From positions 62,252,200 through 62,316,199 of the forward strand of contig CM061065.1 of the NCBI GenBank assembly GCA_030762895.1: 64,000 nt of DNA, given 5' to 3'. The stretch is from Sophora flavescens. Lineage: Eukaryota > Streptophyta > Magnoliopsida > Fabales > Fabaceae. Positions 23,729-35,090 of the stretch are shown here, one piece after another (the first letter of the stretch is position 1; each line of letters opens with the position of its first letter). Under the pieces are notes generated by a model, which saw only the letters and a program-made list of their open reading frames with translations, did not search any database and was not told the origin of the DNA. A program made the position numbers and the translations under genes.

Positions 23729-23745
23729 TTCTCCCTTTTTTTGAT
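23729..23745 (-). other. Polypurine tract of element D
   Basis: The minus strand reads CAAAAAAAGGGAGAA immediately before the TGTTAAGTC start of the 3' LTR. Confidence 0.7.
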
Positions 23746-24229
23746 GATTACAAAACATTTCATGTGATTTTATATTGAACATAAGCAAATACAATAGTGA
23801 CATATTAAAGCATATCAGAGAAAAAAACAATTTTTGTTACAAAACATATGCTATTCTTAAATTCTAACTTACTGCTTACTTCCATACTTTCTTTTATTCT
23901 TTCGTCCTTTATAAAATCATTCTTTTTAGTCTTCTCCCCTTTTTTGGCATTATAAAAAAGTTAAGTACTTTGGTACTTATGGAGATATTTTTACTAAAAA
24001 AGATTTTTCTGACAGAAACGAGAGATATTGAATATTTCAAAGATATCATATCGTCAACATTAATGCATATAGCAAAAATTTCATCATGACAAATGAATTA
24101 AGATTAAACCAACCATAATCACCATGAGTCTTAAACAGCAACCAAAAACATGTGTTCAGAGGACTTAAAACATATTCAAAAAGATATAAAATATTAAAAA
24201 GATCATCATAGCAAGATTAATTCATTTTT
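23746..24229. other. AT-rich spacer in element D
   Basis: This is untranslated internal sequence between the polypurine tract and the env-like remnant. No ORF or repeat of note is seen. Confidence 0.6.
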
Positions 24230-26893
24230 TCAAGAACTTTGTGGAGAAGATCCACAACCACGTCCATCTTTTCTCGAACACTTATGATTTATGCTCTAGC
24301 TACCAAGTTGCAGACATTAGAAGGGTTTGATTCAGATGCTTGTCCTGCTGCATGCTCAGAGTTCTTGTGATAGGGGTTTCCAGATCCTTGATTAGCTTGC
24401 TCTCCTGGATGAATCAAGTCCAAAGGAACTGGCTCTACTCTAACCATTTTCAGATCCTTATTCATTACTTCATCATAATTTTCATGTCATGGTAGATGAA
24501 TGATGTTTTCAGATACATTTCCAGAGACAGTAAGGGGTTCTGTGGCACTGCTGGTCAAACCAGCTCCATCATACCGAGATCTGCTCATCACTTCTTCTTC
24601 TACTACTATAATTTCCTCATCAGTTTCCTCAGTATTCAACAGCTACTTCAATTTCATTTTCTATCTCTTCATCAAAATCTAGAAAGAAATGATTTGAGAT
24701 TTTGACCTTGGAGCCATCCATGAGTTCATATGCGAATCTTGGTTCAGAGACAACTTGTAAAGTGGGTACAGCAAAAGACATGCTTGCAACAGATTGGGGT
24801 TCAGACATAACATATTCATCAAAGAGATCAGACATACTTGGTTCAGATAAAACATCAAATATTGAAAGAAGATTTTCATCCAACAGATTTAGAAAGTTTC
24901 TAGACACAATGAAGGTGTGCGGAAACAGAGTAGAGACAATTACGAAGAGAGTTAAGATGTAAAAACTGAAAGAGGGGTGGTAGGGTTACAGAAACTGTTT
25001 CATCAAGGATTGGAGTTTTACACCACAAACTTAATCTATTGACTAAAGACTGATTGACGACAGTGTAAAACAAGATTTCTGTTGATCTAGAGGGTGGAAG
25101 GGGTTCCTCTAATTATTCCTCACAGACAATGAAGTCTTCCAGCCAGTTAATCAGAAATCTTGGCCTAGCACAACAGAAAAATAATTTATTTTCTAAGAGA
25201 TAAACTCTAGGACAGGAGGCAATCATGAAAAGATAACTTTTATAGCAAGGGTATAGAGGCAAAGTTTCGAAGGTCCAACATACCCGAAATGTTACAAAGC
25301 AACAAATCCAATCCTGCCATTTTTCGTTGGAGTCTTCCATTTGTGATATTTTGTCAATCCATAACCCAATGCCTTAGCACCCATCTGACCATTTTCATAT
25401 TCCAAAAACAGAGCTACATCCCTTCCAGTACTTTCTCCTTTCTTCACTTTCCTGATGATGTTCTTCCTTTGGTGATCAGACAGAAGATACCTTGGTATTG
25501 ACACATGAGTGTCATTAGCAATGAATTTTCTATCCTTCACGGTCTTCTTTAAAGATTCTAGTGCTTCCAGAGCTTCCAGAGGTATTTCTTGAATTGTCTT
25601 GATAGGTTTTGGGGCAGTGTCCTGATCCATCCTATATCTGGCACACCATCCTTGTTTATATCTATTCCATATTTCCTCAAACTCTTCCAAGCTTTTTGTT
25701 CTTTCCTTTTCTATCTCTTATTTTTCCACAACCTCTTCTCTTGATTCCTCAAGATCATCTTGTCCTCCTTCCCAGCCTTGAGTTTCTTCAACCATCCTTC
25801 CTTGACTTGCTGCCTTGGTTGACAAATTATTATTCATTTGCTTATTCTTCCTTCTTCAGGGTCATTTGTCCTTCCTTTCCTTTTTCTTGTTATTCTCTTC
25901 TTCTTGTTGAAACTTTGTGATAAACCAGCAACTAACTTGGGTAAAGAACTTTGTACAGAGACAGAGGTTTTACTAGCCTTATTGTTCTTAATCATCTTCT
26001 TATTCTTTTCCACCTCAGACACATCACTTCTCTTTCTTTTCAAAATGAGAGCAATGAGCTTGTAATCTTCTGAATCATCAAAAATACTTACAAAAGAGTT
26101 TTCAGAAACAGGATTTTCATAAATCCTATGGTTAACAGAGAAAGCTACACCTTCTTTCATTTTTTAGTCCCAACTCTGTAAGAGTTTCTACAGACAGTAT
26201 TGGGGTCTCATCTAGAGTCACAGAATTCAACATAGTACCTTTATTTCTTATCAATCTTGTTAACAACATGTCATAGGGGTAACAAGTTTTGTTCTTTTGG
26301 CCAACTATCATATTCATGTGATTAAAGATAAGATCATTTATATCTAAGAAATCGCAGAAGGTGATAAAGGTCAAACTTATCTGGTCTTGAAATGACATTA
26401 ACTGAGCCTTTCCTTGTGGTGATGTATCGAGTTAGAATCAAATGTAGAAACCTTGCTTTCGGTATGAGGTCATGAGCGTACTTGTTTTCCATGAAAGAAT
26501 TTCCAAACAAAGTCAGATTGACATCTTCTTTGTTTTCAGATTCTTCCCAATCATCTGAATAGCCGATTCCTTCTCTTGCACAGCCAGTTGCTTTACCAAG
26601 TCATAAACATCGAAACGATGTCTGACAACATTTACATTTCCCACAACGCTGTAGAGAAAAGAGTGTCTTCCAGTATGGGAAATCTTCTAGAACTCTTTCA
26701 AAGTATGAGGATAGACGTTCTCTCTAATGGTCAATAAATTTGTCCACCCCGCATATTCCAACTCAGAGGTCACATCCAAACCAGCATTTCTTATTTCTTC
26801 AAAGTTAACTGCATGTTCTATAGTTACTTACCTTGCATCAGCTTCATCCATGTTTGAGAAGACAGAAGGATTTGTTGCTCTTCTTGACACCAT
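24230..26893 (-). pseudogene. Env-like / 'putative plant transposon protein' ORF of element D, broken
   Basis: An ATG at 26893 opens MVSRRATNPSVFSNMDEAD and soon stops. Homologous coding then continues through several frames: a FDVYDLVKQLAVQ segment near 26600, 26398-26132 with DMLLTRLIRNKGTM, 26160-25834 with runs of basic residues (KKKRITRKRKGR), 25690-25292 with TGRDVALFLEYENG, and 24907-24629, acidic. The order and the RNKG/YDMLLTRL landmark resemble the env-like ORF of element C. The sequence just upstream reads like a plant mRNA leader (CTCTCAAGCCCTAATCTCTC). It has multiple stops and is not functional. Confidence 0.6.
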
Positions 26894-27338
26894 TTGGGTA
26901 AGCGAACAGAGAGATTAGGGCTTGAGAGAATGCGAAAAGGTGAGAACTTTTGAGAGAGAGAAAGGAGTCTGAAGATGAAAGGTTATGTGATAGTGGAGAG
27001 GTTTATGAAAGGGATTTGCCTTAATGACACGACAGATGGAGAGAGAAAACTAGCTGAGAGAGCGAAAAGGTTTTCTCGATAACTTCCCACTTAATTACTT
27101 GAGAATTTGAAATTAATTATGTCTTTCTCAGACTTTAATGAGATTCATTTCATATCAGACGAATCTTAATAATTCAGACGCATCAATCAAACATTCACTC
27201 ATAAAATAATTTTCTAAGACAGAGTTTGAATACTTACTTGTATGTAATTTGTCTCGTTAAATCACAAACCTCTTCTACCATTACCTGTTCCTTGAAATAT
27301 TTCCTTATCAATTTGGAGGCTTTGGAATATACACCCTT

Positions 27339-28649
27339 TTATGATTGTGAGTAGTGAGAGTCCATTTTCCAATCTCTATAATAGGAGCTCTTTGTTCTAC
27401 TTAACAAATCTGCAATAGGAACAATGAGATGCTCTGGTACCCATAACTTCTTGGGTCCTTTCTTGTTAGATGTATAAGTCTGTGAAGACTTGGATTTTCT
27501 TTTGTGAAAGCACTTGGATGTAAAATGTCCAGATTGACCGCAGAATGTGCATGAAGTTCTAAAAGAAGATTTATTAGGATTTTGCAAGTTATCTGAGAAT
27601 TTATCAGATACTTTATCAGGAGCCTTTTCAATGTATCCTATACCAGTTTTGTAAAAGCTAGATCTCTGACTTCCAAGAAGTTTTGTCAGATTGTCTTTGC
27701 CATTGAAAAATCTAGCAAGATCATTAGTGATCTCTTCTACTTTCTTTTGAAGTTTTAACACTTCTTCAGATGGTAGTGTTTCATTAATGATCTCAATTTT
27801 CAGCATTTTTGCTTTAAGCTTCATGTTTTCTTTGACTAATTCATCAACCTCAAGATTTTTCTGTTCATGCTCCTTAGTGAGCTTTACATACTTTTTCTTA
27901 AGTTCTTTAAACTTGTCAAGAATACAGTTAGATTCACTGTGAAGTTCATGATAGGCATCTTGTAGATCCTCAAATTCAGAATTTACCTCATAATCTGAGT
28001 CAGTGTCTCCTAGTAGGCATTTGAACTCATCTTCTGATTCTTTATCAAGATCTTCCCAGGTGATCATTTTCTTTCATGGTGGCATCCTGTCACCAGCTAT
28101 CCTTATTGCTGCTTTTCTGGCTCTAACCTTGTTCCATAATTTTCTCATATTTCTAATGGCTTCAGAAAATTCCGCATCCTCATCCTCATCGTCATTTTGA
28201 GAATGTTGATCCTTTGGCATATTTGAAGATGGAATGTTGTCATCATTGTTTACTGACTTCTCCTCATAAGTTTCCTTGACAACAGTATCCTCACCATAGA
28301 ATTCTTCAAGTTTGTTCCAGATATCTTTGGCTGTTTCACAGCTGCAGACCTTATCATTTTCAGATCTACGGAGAGAGCAAACAAGTAGATATTTGACTTT
28401 TGCATTAAGATGAACCATGCTCTTATGATCCGTTGTCCATCTGTTTCTTGGAATGACATTTCCATTCTCATCAGTTGGACTGTAAGGCCCTTGAGATATG
28501 ATTTCCCATAGATCCAAATCATTTGAATCGATGTACATTTTCATCTTACTTTTCCAGTACGTATAATCCTTTCCATTGAACATGGGTGGTCTGCTAACGT
28601 ATGTACTCTGGTTGTACATACTGTTGCTTGAACTTGCTTCACTTGCCAT
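27339..28649 (-). pseudogene. gag: Gag of element D, internally deleted
   Basis: 28649-28074 encodes the SIRE/copia Gag start (SRPPMFNGKDYTYWKSKM, then LWEIISQGPY and SETAKDIWNKL-like CETAKDIWNKLEEFYG). The middle UBN2 part is missing: the sequence jumps from ETYEEK to an acidic linker (DDEDEDAEFSEAIRNM), ending at a TGA. 28067-27339 resumes with ITWEDLDKESEDEF, a coiled coil, the zinc knuckle CTFCGQSGHFTSKC and KKGPKKLWVPE. No protease or pol follows. The same Gag layout is seen in element C, but the sequences have diverged. Confidence 0.85.
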
Positions 28650-28699
28650 TCTCTAGAATCTTTTCCTCTGCACTGTGAGGTGCTCAAATCAGAGGTTGA

Positions 28700-28711
28700 G
28701 CTCTGATACCA
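28700..28711 (-). other. Primer binding site of element D (initiator Met-tRNA)
   Basis: The minus strand reads TGGTATCAGAGC, two bases inside the LTR boundary at 28714. Confidence 0.9.
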
Positions 28712-28713
28712 AC

Positions 28714-30596
28714 TGAAACGGCATAAAACAACACTAGAAGGGGGATTGAATATTGTTTTCGCAAATAAGAGTTTTTCAAGCACAAAACAAAATTCAGTGC
28801 AGATAAACGCTTAAACACAAACGCCTCTTTAAGTACACTGAATATCATCTATTGACACTTCCCAGTTGGTTAGTAGAAAATATAAATAAATTTAATAATA
28901 AAGTAAAGAGCTAAGGAAAGAAAGTACTCAGAGATTTATCCTGGTTCACCTACAAACTTTAAGCTACATCCAGTCCTTGGCTTCACCAAGTTTTAGCACT
29001 ATAATTGATCAAGGTTACAGACCAGTATTATTTGCACACCTAGCCTCTCCAGGCTCAACACAAGTATTATTTGCACACCTATCATCTTCAGACCCAACAA
29101 GTATTCTTGAAACAAGCCTCTTCAGGCTCAGATTTTTGGGAGTTTTTTGAAGCACAGCTTCAGATTTACAATAGCAATTCAACCAATTTTACAGTTCAGT
29201 AAGTGAATGTAGAATTGAGATATGGTGAGTTGCAGATGAGTTCTTCTCTAAATTATTTGCAATATGAGAGAAGATGACAAGAGTGATGATTGCTTTCAGA
29301 TATTTGAAGTCTCGATGTGAATAATGTTCTTTTGAATAAGATTGTTTTCACAATATGTAGTGTATTGTGGTTCTTTATAGTTGTTCAGCTTCTTTCTCAA
29401 AAACTCATCACTGTGTCTTCAGATCTTCAACATTTTCAATTTATACTAGACCAAAAGAGATCCATTGAGATGTAATCAGAGGTCTTCGTTCTTTATCCTT
29501 TGGATAATAGCCGTTTGACTTGATAATAAATGCAGAAGAACGTTGGAAATCCTTTGGTTGACCACAGAGCATAGCATATATGCTTTCTTCGCCTTGGGCA
29601 GCATTTCTTTCCTTATTTGTGCAACACTTAGAAAAGCTCAGATAAAGTAGCTTTTCTTTTTATTGCATAAGTGATATTTCTGCATCATAGCCATTTGTCT
29701 TTGCTTCTTTCTTATGATCTCGATAAGCGACATGAAATAGATTAATGTTTTCCTTTTAATTAAATTAATCATTTCTTTAATCAACCACTTTTCATCAACA
29801 TTTTCTTCATAAAGTATTTCCTTCTTTTGAGCTTTGCTTTATACAATCAAGATAAACTGAAGCTTCATAAACTAATGCTTTACGTCTTTAAAGCTTAGAC
29901 ATGAAAAACTTGATAATCCTTCAGGTTTGTATAGTGTTTCTAACAAGAATGAGGTTCTTGATTCTGACAGAAGTCCAGACACATCTTGATGTACTCAGAC
30001 GCTTCTTGATATAATTCTTTAAAGAAGAATTAGTCTCTAATCTTGATCTATCTTCTTTCAACTTTCTTCAGAAGATTTGTTTGAAATCTTTTGATGCTTC
30101 GAGGAGCGCTTGATCGGTGTATAGTTTCTTGATACTTCTTCATCATTTGAGTATTGAAAGGTGTAAGAGAGATCTTTGAGTGGATAAATTTTTGACATAG
30201 CCTTCTTACGAACATTAGATTGATTTGATGATAAGTTGTCTTCATCTTTCATTCTTGCATATGCTAGATAAGAAGTGATATTTGGCCTTCTTGCTTTGAA
30301 CTGCATAGAACGGAGTCTTCTTACTTCTTACCATTAGAACATAGGAGACAAGGAGACTAAGATATGATATTGGCCTTAATTTTGGCTTGAGTCAATCTTC
30401 AGACGTATTGTTCTTTGTTATGCCTTGATGTCAGATGCATGTGCTAACACTTTGATCCTTTAGTATTTTTTAGTTGAATTGACCTGCTAAGATAATGTTC
30501 TTCTTCTACACAACTTAATGTTTGGGTTCATCAAAACTCACACGGGCTAAACAAAGTATGAGTCAGACTCATGACAGAGTCAAATGCTTTGTGACT
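28714..30596 (-). repeat. 5' LTR of element D
   Basis: It starts TGAAACGGCATAAAACAAC on the + strand. It is homologous to the two pieces of the left LTR from about 29290 onward. The last few bases differ from the other LTR, because the homology ends where LTR F begins (TGATAGG at 30597). The outermost end of this LTR has therefore been lost or replaced. Confidence 0.88.
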
Positions 30597-31529
30597 TGAT
30601 AGGTCCCGCATAATAGCACTGAAGATGAGAAAAATTAATTGCCTTTGGCAAATTAGTGTTGACGTGAAGATTCAGTGACCAAGTCCAAAAGATTTTAAAA
30701 GTCAATTGGCATTTTAATTAGCTTGGGCCCATGTGAGAGGTTAAATTGGAATTGATAAGCTTCAAGCCTACAGGAGTTATGTAAGTTAGTTGTTACAGGA
30801 ATTGATAAACATGTAACAGACTTATAAAGAACCCACGTGGTCGCGCTGTCGCGCACGCGCCAAAAAGGACGAGCGGGTTTTAAAAATGTAGGTTAGGGCG
30901 ACAACTCGGATGTCGTTCTCAAGGACTCTTTAAGTGTTATTTTCCACAAAAATCAGTTTTGGGGAGGGTTTGGTTTGAGATGCAATCAAAGAAAAACAGA
31001 GCAATTAAAAACAAGGCAGTTTAAAGAGATTGTCAAATAGCTAAAAATAGATTAATCTATTGTTCTTGATTTCCCAACTATCATAGGTTCATGCAATTTC
31101 CAAGCCCTAAGCAAATTCTAATCCCCTCCCGGTTGTAGCAATAATTTACAAGCGAAACCACTACTACAGATACATGTCCCTATTCCCGAATTAAGCAAAC
31201 GGGGTTAAGCCCTTCGTGAACTAAGCGAACACGAAACGTACACACGCAAATTAAGCAGATGCGATTAATTATAGGAACATGATATCACCGGAAATAAATC
31301 AACACAATACAATATACTCCTGAATTAAGCAAACAGAAATATAAAGCATGGCATTGAAGAGGGAAAAGCATACAAAACAGGAAAATACAAGAACCTCAAG
31401 TGTATAGAAATCAATTACAATAGATCAATCCTAAAAACTTAGTTCTCCATGTAAAAACGAAAACACACAGAAAAGAAATGTAAAACAGAAAATGGAGAAG
31501 CAAAGGTCCTTCCAAACTGTTCAGAACAG

Positions 31530-31538
31530 CTATTTATA
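31530..31538 (-). promoter_or_regulatory. TATA box in 3' LTR of element B
   Basis: The minus strand reads TATAAATAG. The 5' LTR copy is at 37206-37214. The TCGCGAGG array lies immediately upstream of it with respect to minus-strand transcription of the LTR. Confidence 0.6.
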
Positions 31539-31557
31539 CTAATCAGAAATTGAGTCT

Positions 31558-31950
31558 ACTCGCGAGGCGAAGCCTCTCTCGCGACGCGAATCTTGCGAAC
31601 AGTCTGCAACCTTTGGTATTCTCGCGAGGCGAACAATCCTTCGCGAGGCGAGGAACTGAAGAGTCTTCTTGTCACGCCCGTTATGAACATCAGGGGCCAA
31701 CCGTGATGCTTTCTGACTTCCAGGCTCGCGAGGCAAATGTATGCTCGCGAGGCGAGACTCTTCAACTTCAAAACTGCCACAGCCGTGACCTTCAACACGG
31801 GCAAACCGTGATCGTCTCTGACTTTTCAGGCTTGGGTGACTCGCGGGGCGAGATCTTCTTCGCGGGGCGAACCAGAGACCTTGCATTTTCTTGGAACAGT
31901 CAGCTTCGGGGTCGCGAGGCGAAGAGAGGTTCGCGAGGCGAATCCCCTGT
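31558..31950. repeat. TCGCGAGGCGA-type motif array in 3' LTR of B
   Basis: About nine copies of TCGCGAGGCGA/TCGCGGGGCGA occur, mixed with CACGGC/GCCGTGA stretches. Because the motif lacks TA-containing stops, both strands stay open for about 140 codons. These ORFs are not credible genes. Confidence 0.85.
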
Positions 31951-32166
31951 TTCCTTATTCTCTTGACTTTCACTTAACCTGAAAACAAAGAAATAACTAT
32001 AAGTGTATTATTTAACTCAAATCTGGATAATTTAACCTAAAACTACTCTAGAGACTCAAAACCTTGCTTGAGGACAATCTAATCTAATTTGGGTGAAAAT
32101 AGGATATAATTTGCACAAATCCCTGGTCATACTAGCCATAAAACTAGATGAGCCAGAGGCTTATCA

Positions 32167-33620
32167 AAATACCCCAAACTTAAACTTTGCTTGTCCCCAA
32201 GCAAACTAAGACTCAAAAATCACAAAGACTCAAGACCTGGCAAGCTTAAAAGATTCAATCAACATTGCACAAACTCAAGCAATACATCAAAACAGTCTTC
32301 TTTAATGTCCCCCCCCCCCCCCCCTTTTCAAGCAAAGCAATCCCCACATTCATTCATTCCAAACAATTGAGAATTTCATCATTCAGGCAATCAGAAATCT
32401 AAGCAAAGGATCTAAGTCACACACAAGAGGGAGATCACCAATTCCAAACAACTGCCTTCCTCACAAGGGCAATTATTGTTCACTCAATCACTCAGTTTGT
32501 GTCAGGCTATTAACATTGCACTCAATTTCACTTTCAAGAACACTTCCCATAAATTTGATTTTCATCTCAAAATGGTTCCCATAGAAAACATGCATGCAAC
32601 ATCAAAAGATCTTTTATGGGATGTAATGGGGCCTGGCTAAGGGTAAGATATACAAAAGGAACTAGGCTGAAGACCCTAGGAACTAAGAGAGCATGAACTT
32701 TTTACACTTTGAAATTCACTCAAGTTTCTTTCTTAATTTTTTTCTTTATGCTTCTGGGTGGCTACAGCCTTTTTATTTCCAACAGCCTTTTTGGCATTTT
32801 TGTATTTTTTTTTCTTTCTTCTTTTCTCTTTTTTTTTTAAGCCTAACAACACATATCACATCTTGCAGCCACCCCAAACTTAGTTTCTTGCACCCATTCT
32901 AAGATTACATGCTCTCCTAATCCTAAGATCGGTTAACATGGTTTTCCAGATTTTTGGGCTTATAACATTAGGTTATCAAGAATTAATCAGGCTAATAGGC
33001 TCAAAAGGGCTAACTAGGGAACATGCATTAGGAATTGTTTTATTCAGGCCAAGTAGCTATTTACAAAGAAAATGCCTAAATCATCTGAAGCAAACACATA
33101 ATCATGCAAACCAAAAAGAGATTCAATCAAATTCAGGAAAGTGCAACTTGAAAGTGATTTTCACACAGTCAAAAACATGTTGGCGGCTCAAAACCTCACC
33201 TGGACATTATTTGCAAATTGTTTGAAAGAGATTATATCCCTAGTGTGTGCTTCCTATCACCCCAAACTTATCGTAAATCATGCTATCACAACAAAATCTC
33301 AAAGTTCAGTTTTCAATCATATGGGAATCACTTTTCAAAAAAAAAAAAAATTCAGCCTAGGGGGAATCATCACATATCAATCAAGCAAGCAATATGTGCA
33401 ACATCAATCAAAATCTAGCAAACTTGCCAACAAAAGACTCAACATACAAATACTCCTGAGCTTCTCAAATTATTCAGGAGCTTTATTCAAAGAAAAGGAA
33501 AATAAAAAACAAGACAAAACACAAACTACAACTAGTTCCCTCCCCCACACTTAAAACATGCATTGTCCCCAATGAACAACAGAACTATAAAATCATAGTG
33601 AGGGAAAGGAAAAGAGTACT
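32167..33620 (-). other. Noncoding internal region of element B where pol would be expected
   Basis: This is homologous to 14861-16290 of element A. It carries the polypurine tract at its left edge and repeated CCCCAAACTTA motifs near 32173, 32872 and 33262. A CCCCCACACTTAAA variant is near 33542. A run of 16 C lies at 32309-32324. No coding domain is seen. Confidence 0.75.
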
Positions 33621-33626
33621 CCCAGA

Positions 33627-35090
33627 TCAAGTGCAGTGTATGCGGGAGCTGCCACCTGGATCCCATTTCTTGTAGTCTAAGGTCAAAGAGGTAGAGTTCA
33701 TTCCATGGTCCCATAACTTGCATCCTTGATATATGAGTAAACACTTGACAATGATGGCGACCTTGCTCAATGTGGCGGACTCATCACCTCCTCTTGGGTC
33801 AAAGACGACCGCTTCATCAACAAAGTCCTCCCAATAGAATTTTGCTTCAATCCCTTGAACTATCCATGGTGCAAAATCCATTTCCTCTGGTGGCTTCGCA
33901 GGGGGAGGTGGCAGATAGGTAGGGAGGGCCTCCGGTGCTGCTTCATCTTCTGCACGTTTCTCACCCACTGCACTGACAAATTTATCACCTGCTAGACATA
34001 CAGCAATCTCAGTACAAACCACACAATGGTTAGCGTCAGTACAATCAGGGCAAGAAAAAATATCATCACAGCCAGAATTAAGTGGAAAATTAGAAAAAAA
34101 ATTCTCATGGGTGTCCTCAATAGTCTCAGAGATCAGCTCTATGTGGAATACAGAGTGCTCTTCCACTGGATGTTTCATAGCATCAAATATGTTAAACTTT
34201 GCAACTATATCCCCAAACTTCATAGACATGGTCCCATCATCAACATCAATGTTAGTCTTAGCTGTCTTCATGAATGGTCGGCCCAGGATGATTGGTGATT
34301 TACTGGAATGTGTCTCTCCTGCCATGTCCAGGATGTAGAAGTTAGCTGGGAAGATCAGATCATCAACTTGCACTAGCACATCTTCCACCATTCCCATGGG
34401 GCGGGCAATGGTCCTGTTGGCCAACTGAATGGTGAGACCTGTATACTTCAAGGGACCAAGATCAAGTTTGTTAAAGATGGAGGTAGGCATGACATTGATA
34501 GAGGCTCCCAAATCCAGCATGCAATTTTCAAACTTCCTATCCCCAATAGTGCATGGAATAGTAAATACGCCTGGATCCTTGCACTTCTGTGGTAATGCCT
34601 GAGTAGGGGCTATAACAGCAACTCTTTCTGGTGCAGGCCTAGACTGGATAAGAGCTGAGACATTCATTCCCAAATCAACCCTCTCATTATTCTTCATCTT
34701 CCTCTTGTTGGTGCATAGGTCCTTAAGAAATTTTGCATACTTGGGCACTTGCTTGATCACATCCAACAGTGGGATATTAACACCTACCTTTCTTAACACA
34801 TCAAGAATTTCCTTCTCCTTATCTTCACCACCAATCTTCTTATTATTCTGCAATCTGTGTGGGAATGGGATTGGTGATCTGTACACTTTCTCAGCTTTAA
34901 CATCGACTGAAGGCTCAGGAGTTGTCTCACTAGTTTCTTCATCCTTTCCAGAGGTGGCCTCAACAACTTTTCCAGATCTCAGGGATATGGCACTCACATT
35001 AGGGTTGGAGGCATTAGGATTTATCACTGGCTGTGCTGGCAGCTGGGTTGTCCTTTGAGCTTGCTTTATGTTATTTATGTCTGTGGCCAT
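33627..35090 (-). CDS. Gag C-terminal and aspartic protease ORF of element B
   Basis: This is an open frame of 487 codons from ATG at 35090. Landmarks are SLRSGKVVE near residue 40, a conserved VGVNIPLLDVIKQVPKYAKF helix, and the retropepsin-like region with LDLGASINVMP (Asp at residue 193) and ILGRPFMKT near 265. DLGA is the usual triplet variant in Athila/Tat proteases. A lineage-specific tail follows, with a Cys-rich patch (CPDCTDANHCVVC) and an acidic Pro-rich part, and the ORF stops without RT. The gag frame upstream overlaps by 20 bp but is shifted by one base near 35105, probably a single-base insertion in what was one Gag-protease frame. The translated part is otherwise intact. Confidence 0.85.
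   Translation of the reverse strand: MATDINNIKQAQRTTQLPAQPVINPNASNPNVSAISLRSGKVVEATSGKDEETSETTPEPSVDVKAEKVYRSPIPFPHRLQNNKKIGGEDKEKEILDVLRKVGVNIPLLDVIKQVPKYAKFLKDLCTNKRKMKNNERVDLGMNVSALIQSRPAPERVAVIAPTQALPQKCKDPGVFTIPCTIGDRKFENCMLDLGASINVMPTSIFNKLDLGPLKYTGLTIQLANRTIARPMGMVEDVLVQVDDLIFPANFYILDMAGETHSSKSPIILGRPFMKTAKTNIDVDDGTMSMKFGDIVAKFNIFDAMKHPVEEHSVFHIELISETIEDTHENFFSNFPLNSGCDDIFSCPDCTDANHCVVCTEIAVCLAGDKFVSAVGEKRAEDEAAPEALPTYLPPPPAKPPEEMDFAPWIVQGIEAKFYWEDFVDEAVVFDPRGGDESATLSKVAIIVKCLLIYQGCKLWDHGMNSTSLTLDYKKWDPGGSSRIHCT

Larger units (their letters stand above)
3745..30596 (-). mobile_element. Element D: SIRE/Maximus-like Ty1/copia relative lacking pol (host of element C)
   Basis: D has a complete 5' LTR on the right (28714-30596) and a 3' LTR on the left. 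The 3' LTR is truncated at its outer side and split by element C into 3745-3876 and 22508-23728. Between the LTRs, on the minus strand, are a Met-tRNA primer site, gag, and then env-like coding debris. No integrase or reverse transcriptase is present in the 0.45 kb between gag and the env-like region. No target-site duplication can be read, because the left end is truncated and the right end abuts LTR F. This is an old element that needed pol in trans. Confidence 0.8.
30838..32166 (-). repeat. 3' LTR of element B
   Basis: It begins TGGTCGCGCTGTCGCGCAC and ends AGAGGCTTATCA on the + strand. It contains the TATA box TATAAATAG (minus, 31530-31538) and a TCGCGAGG array. The terminal GATGAGCCAGAGGCTTATCA is shared almost exactly with the LTRs of element A. 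Confidence 0.95.

Noticed and set aside
31539..31973. Overlapping ORFs of about 140 codons on both strands in the B LTRs (also 37215-37639)
   Set aside because: They are produced by the TCGCGAGG motif array, which lacks stop-prone words on both strands. The peptides are repetitive Arg/Ala/Ser-rich with no start context or domain.
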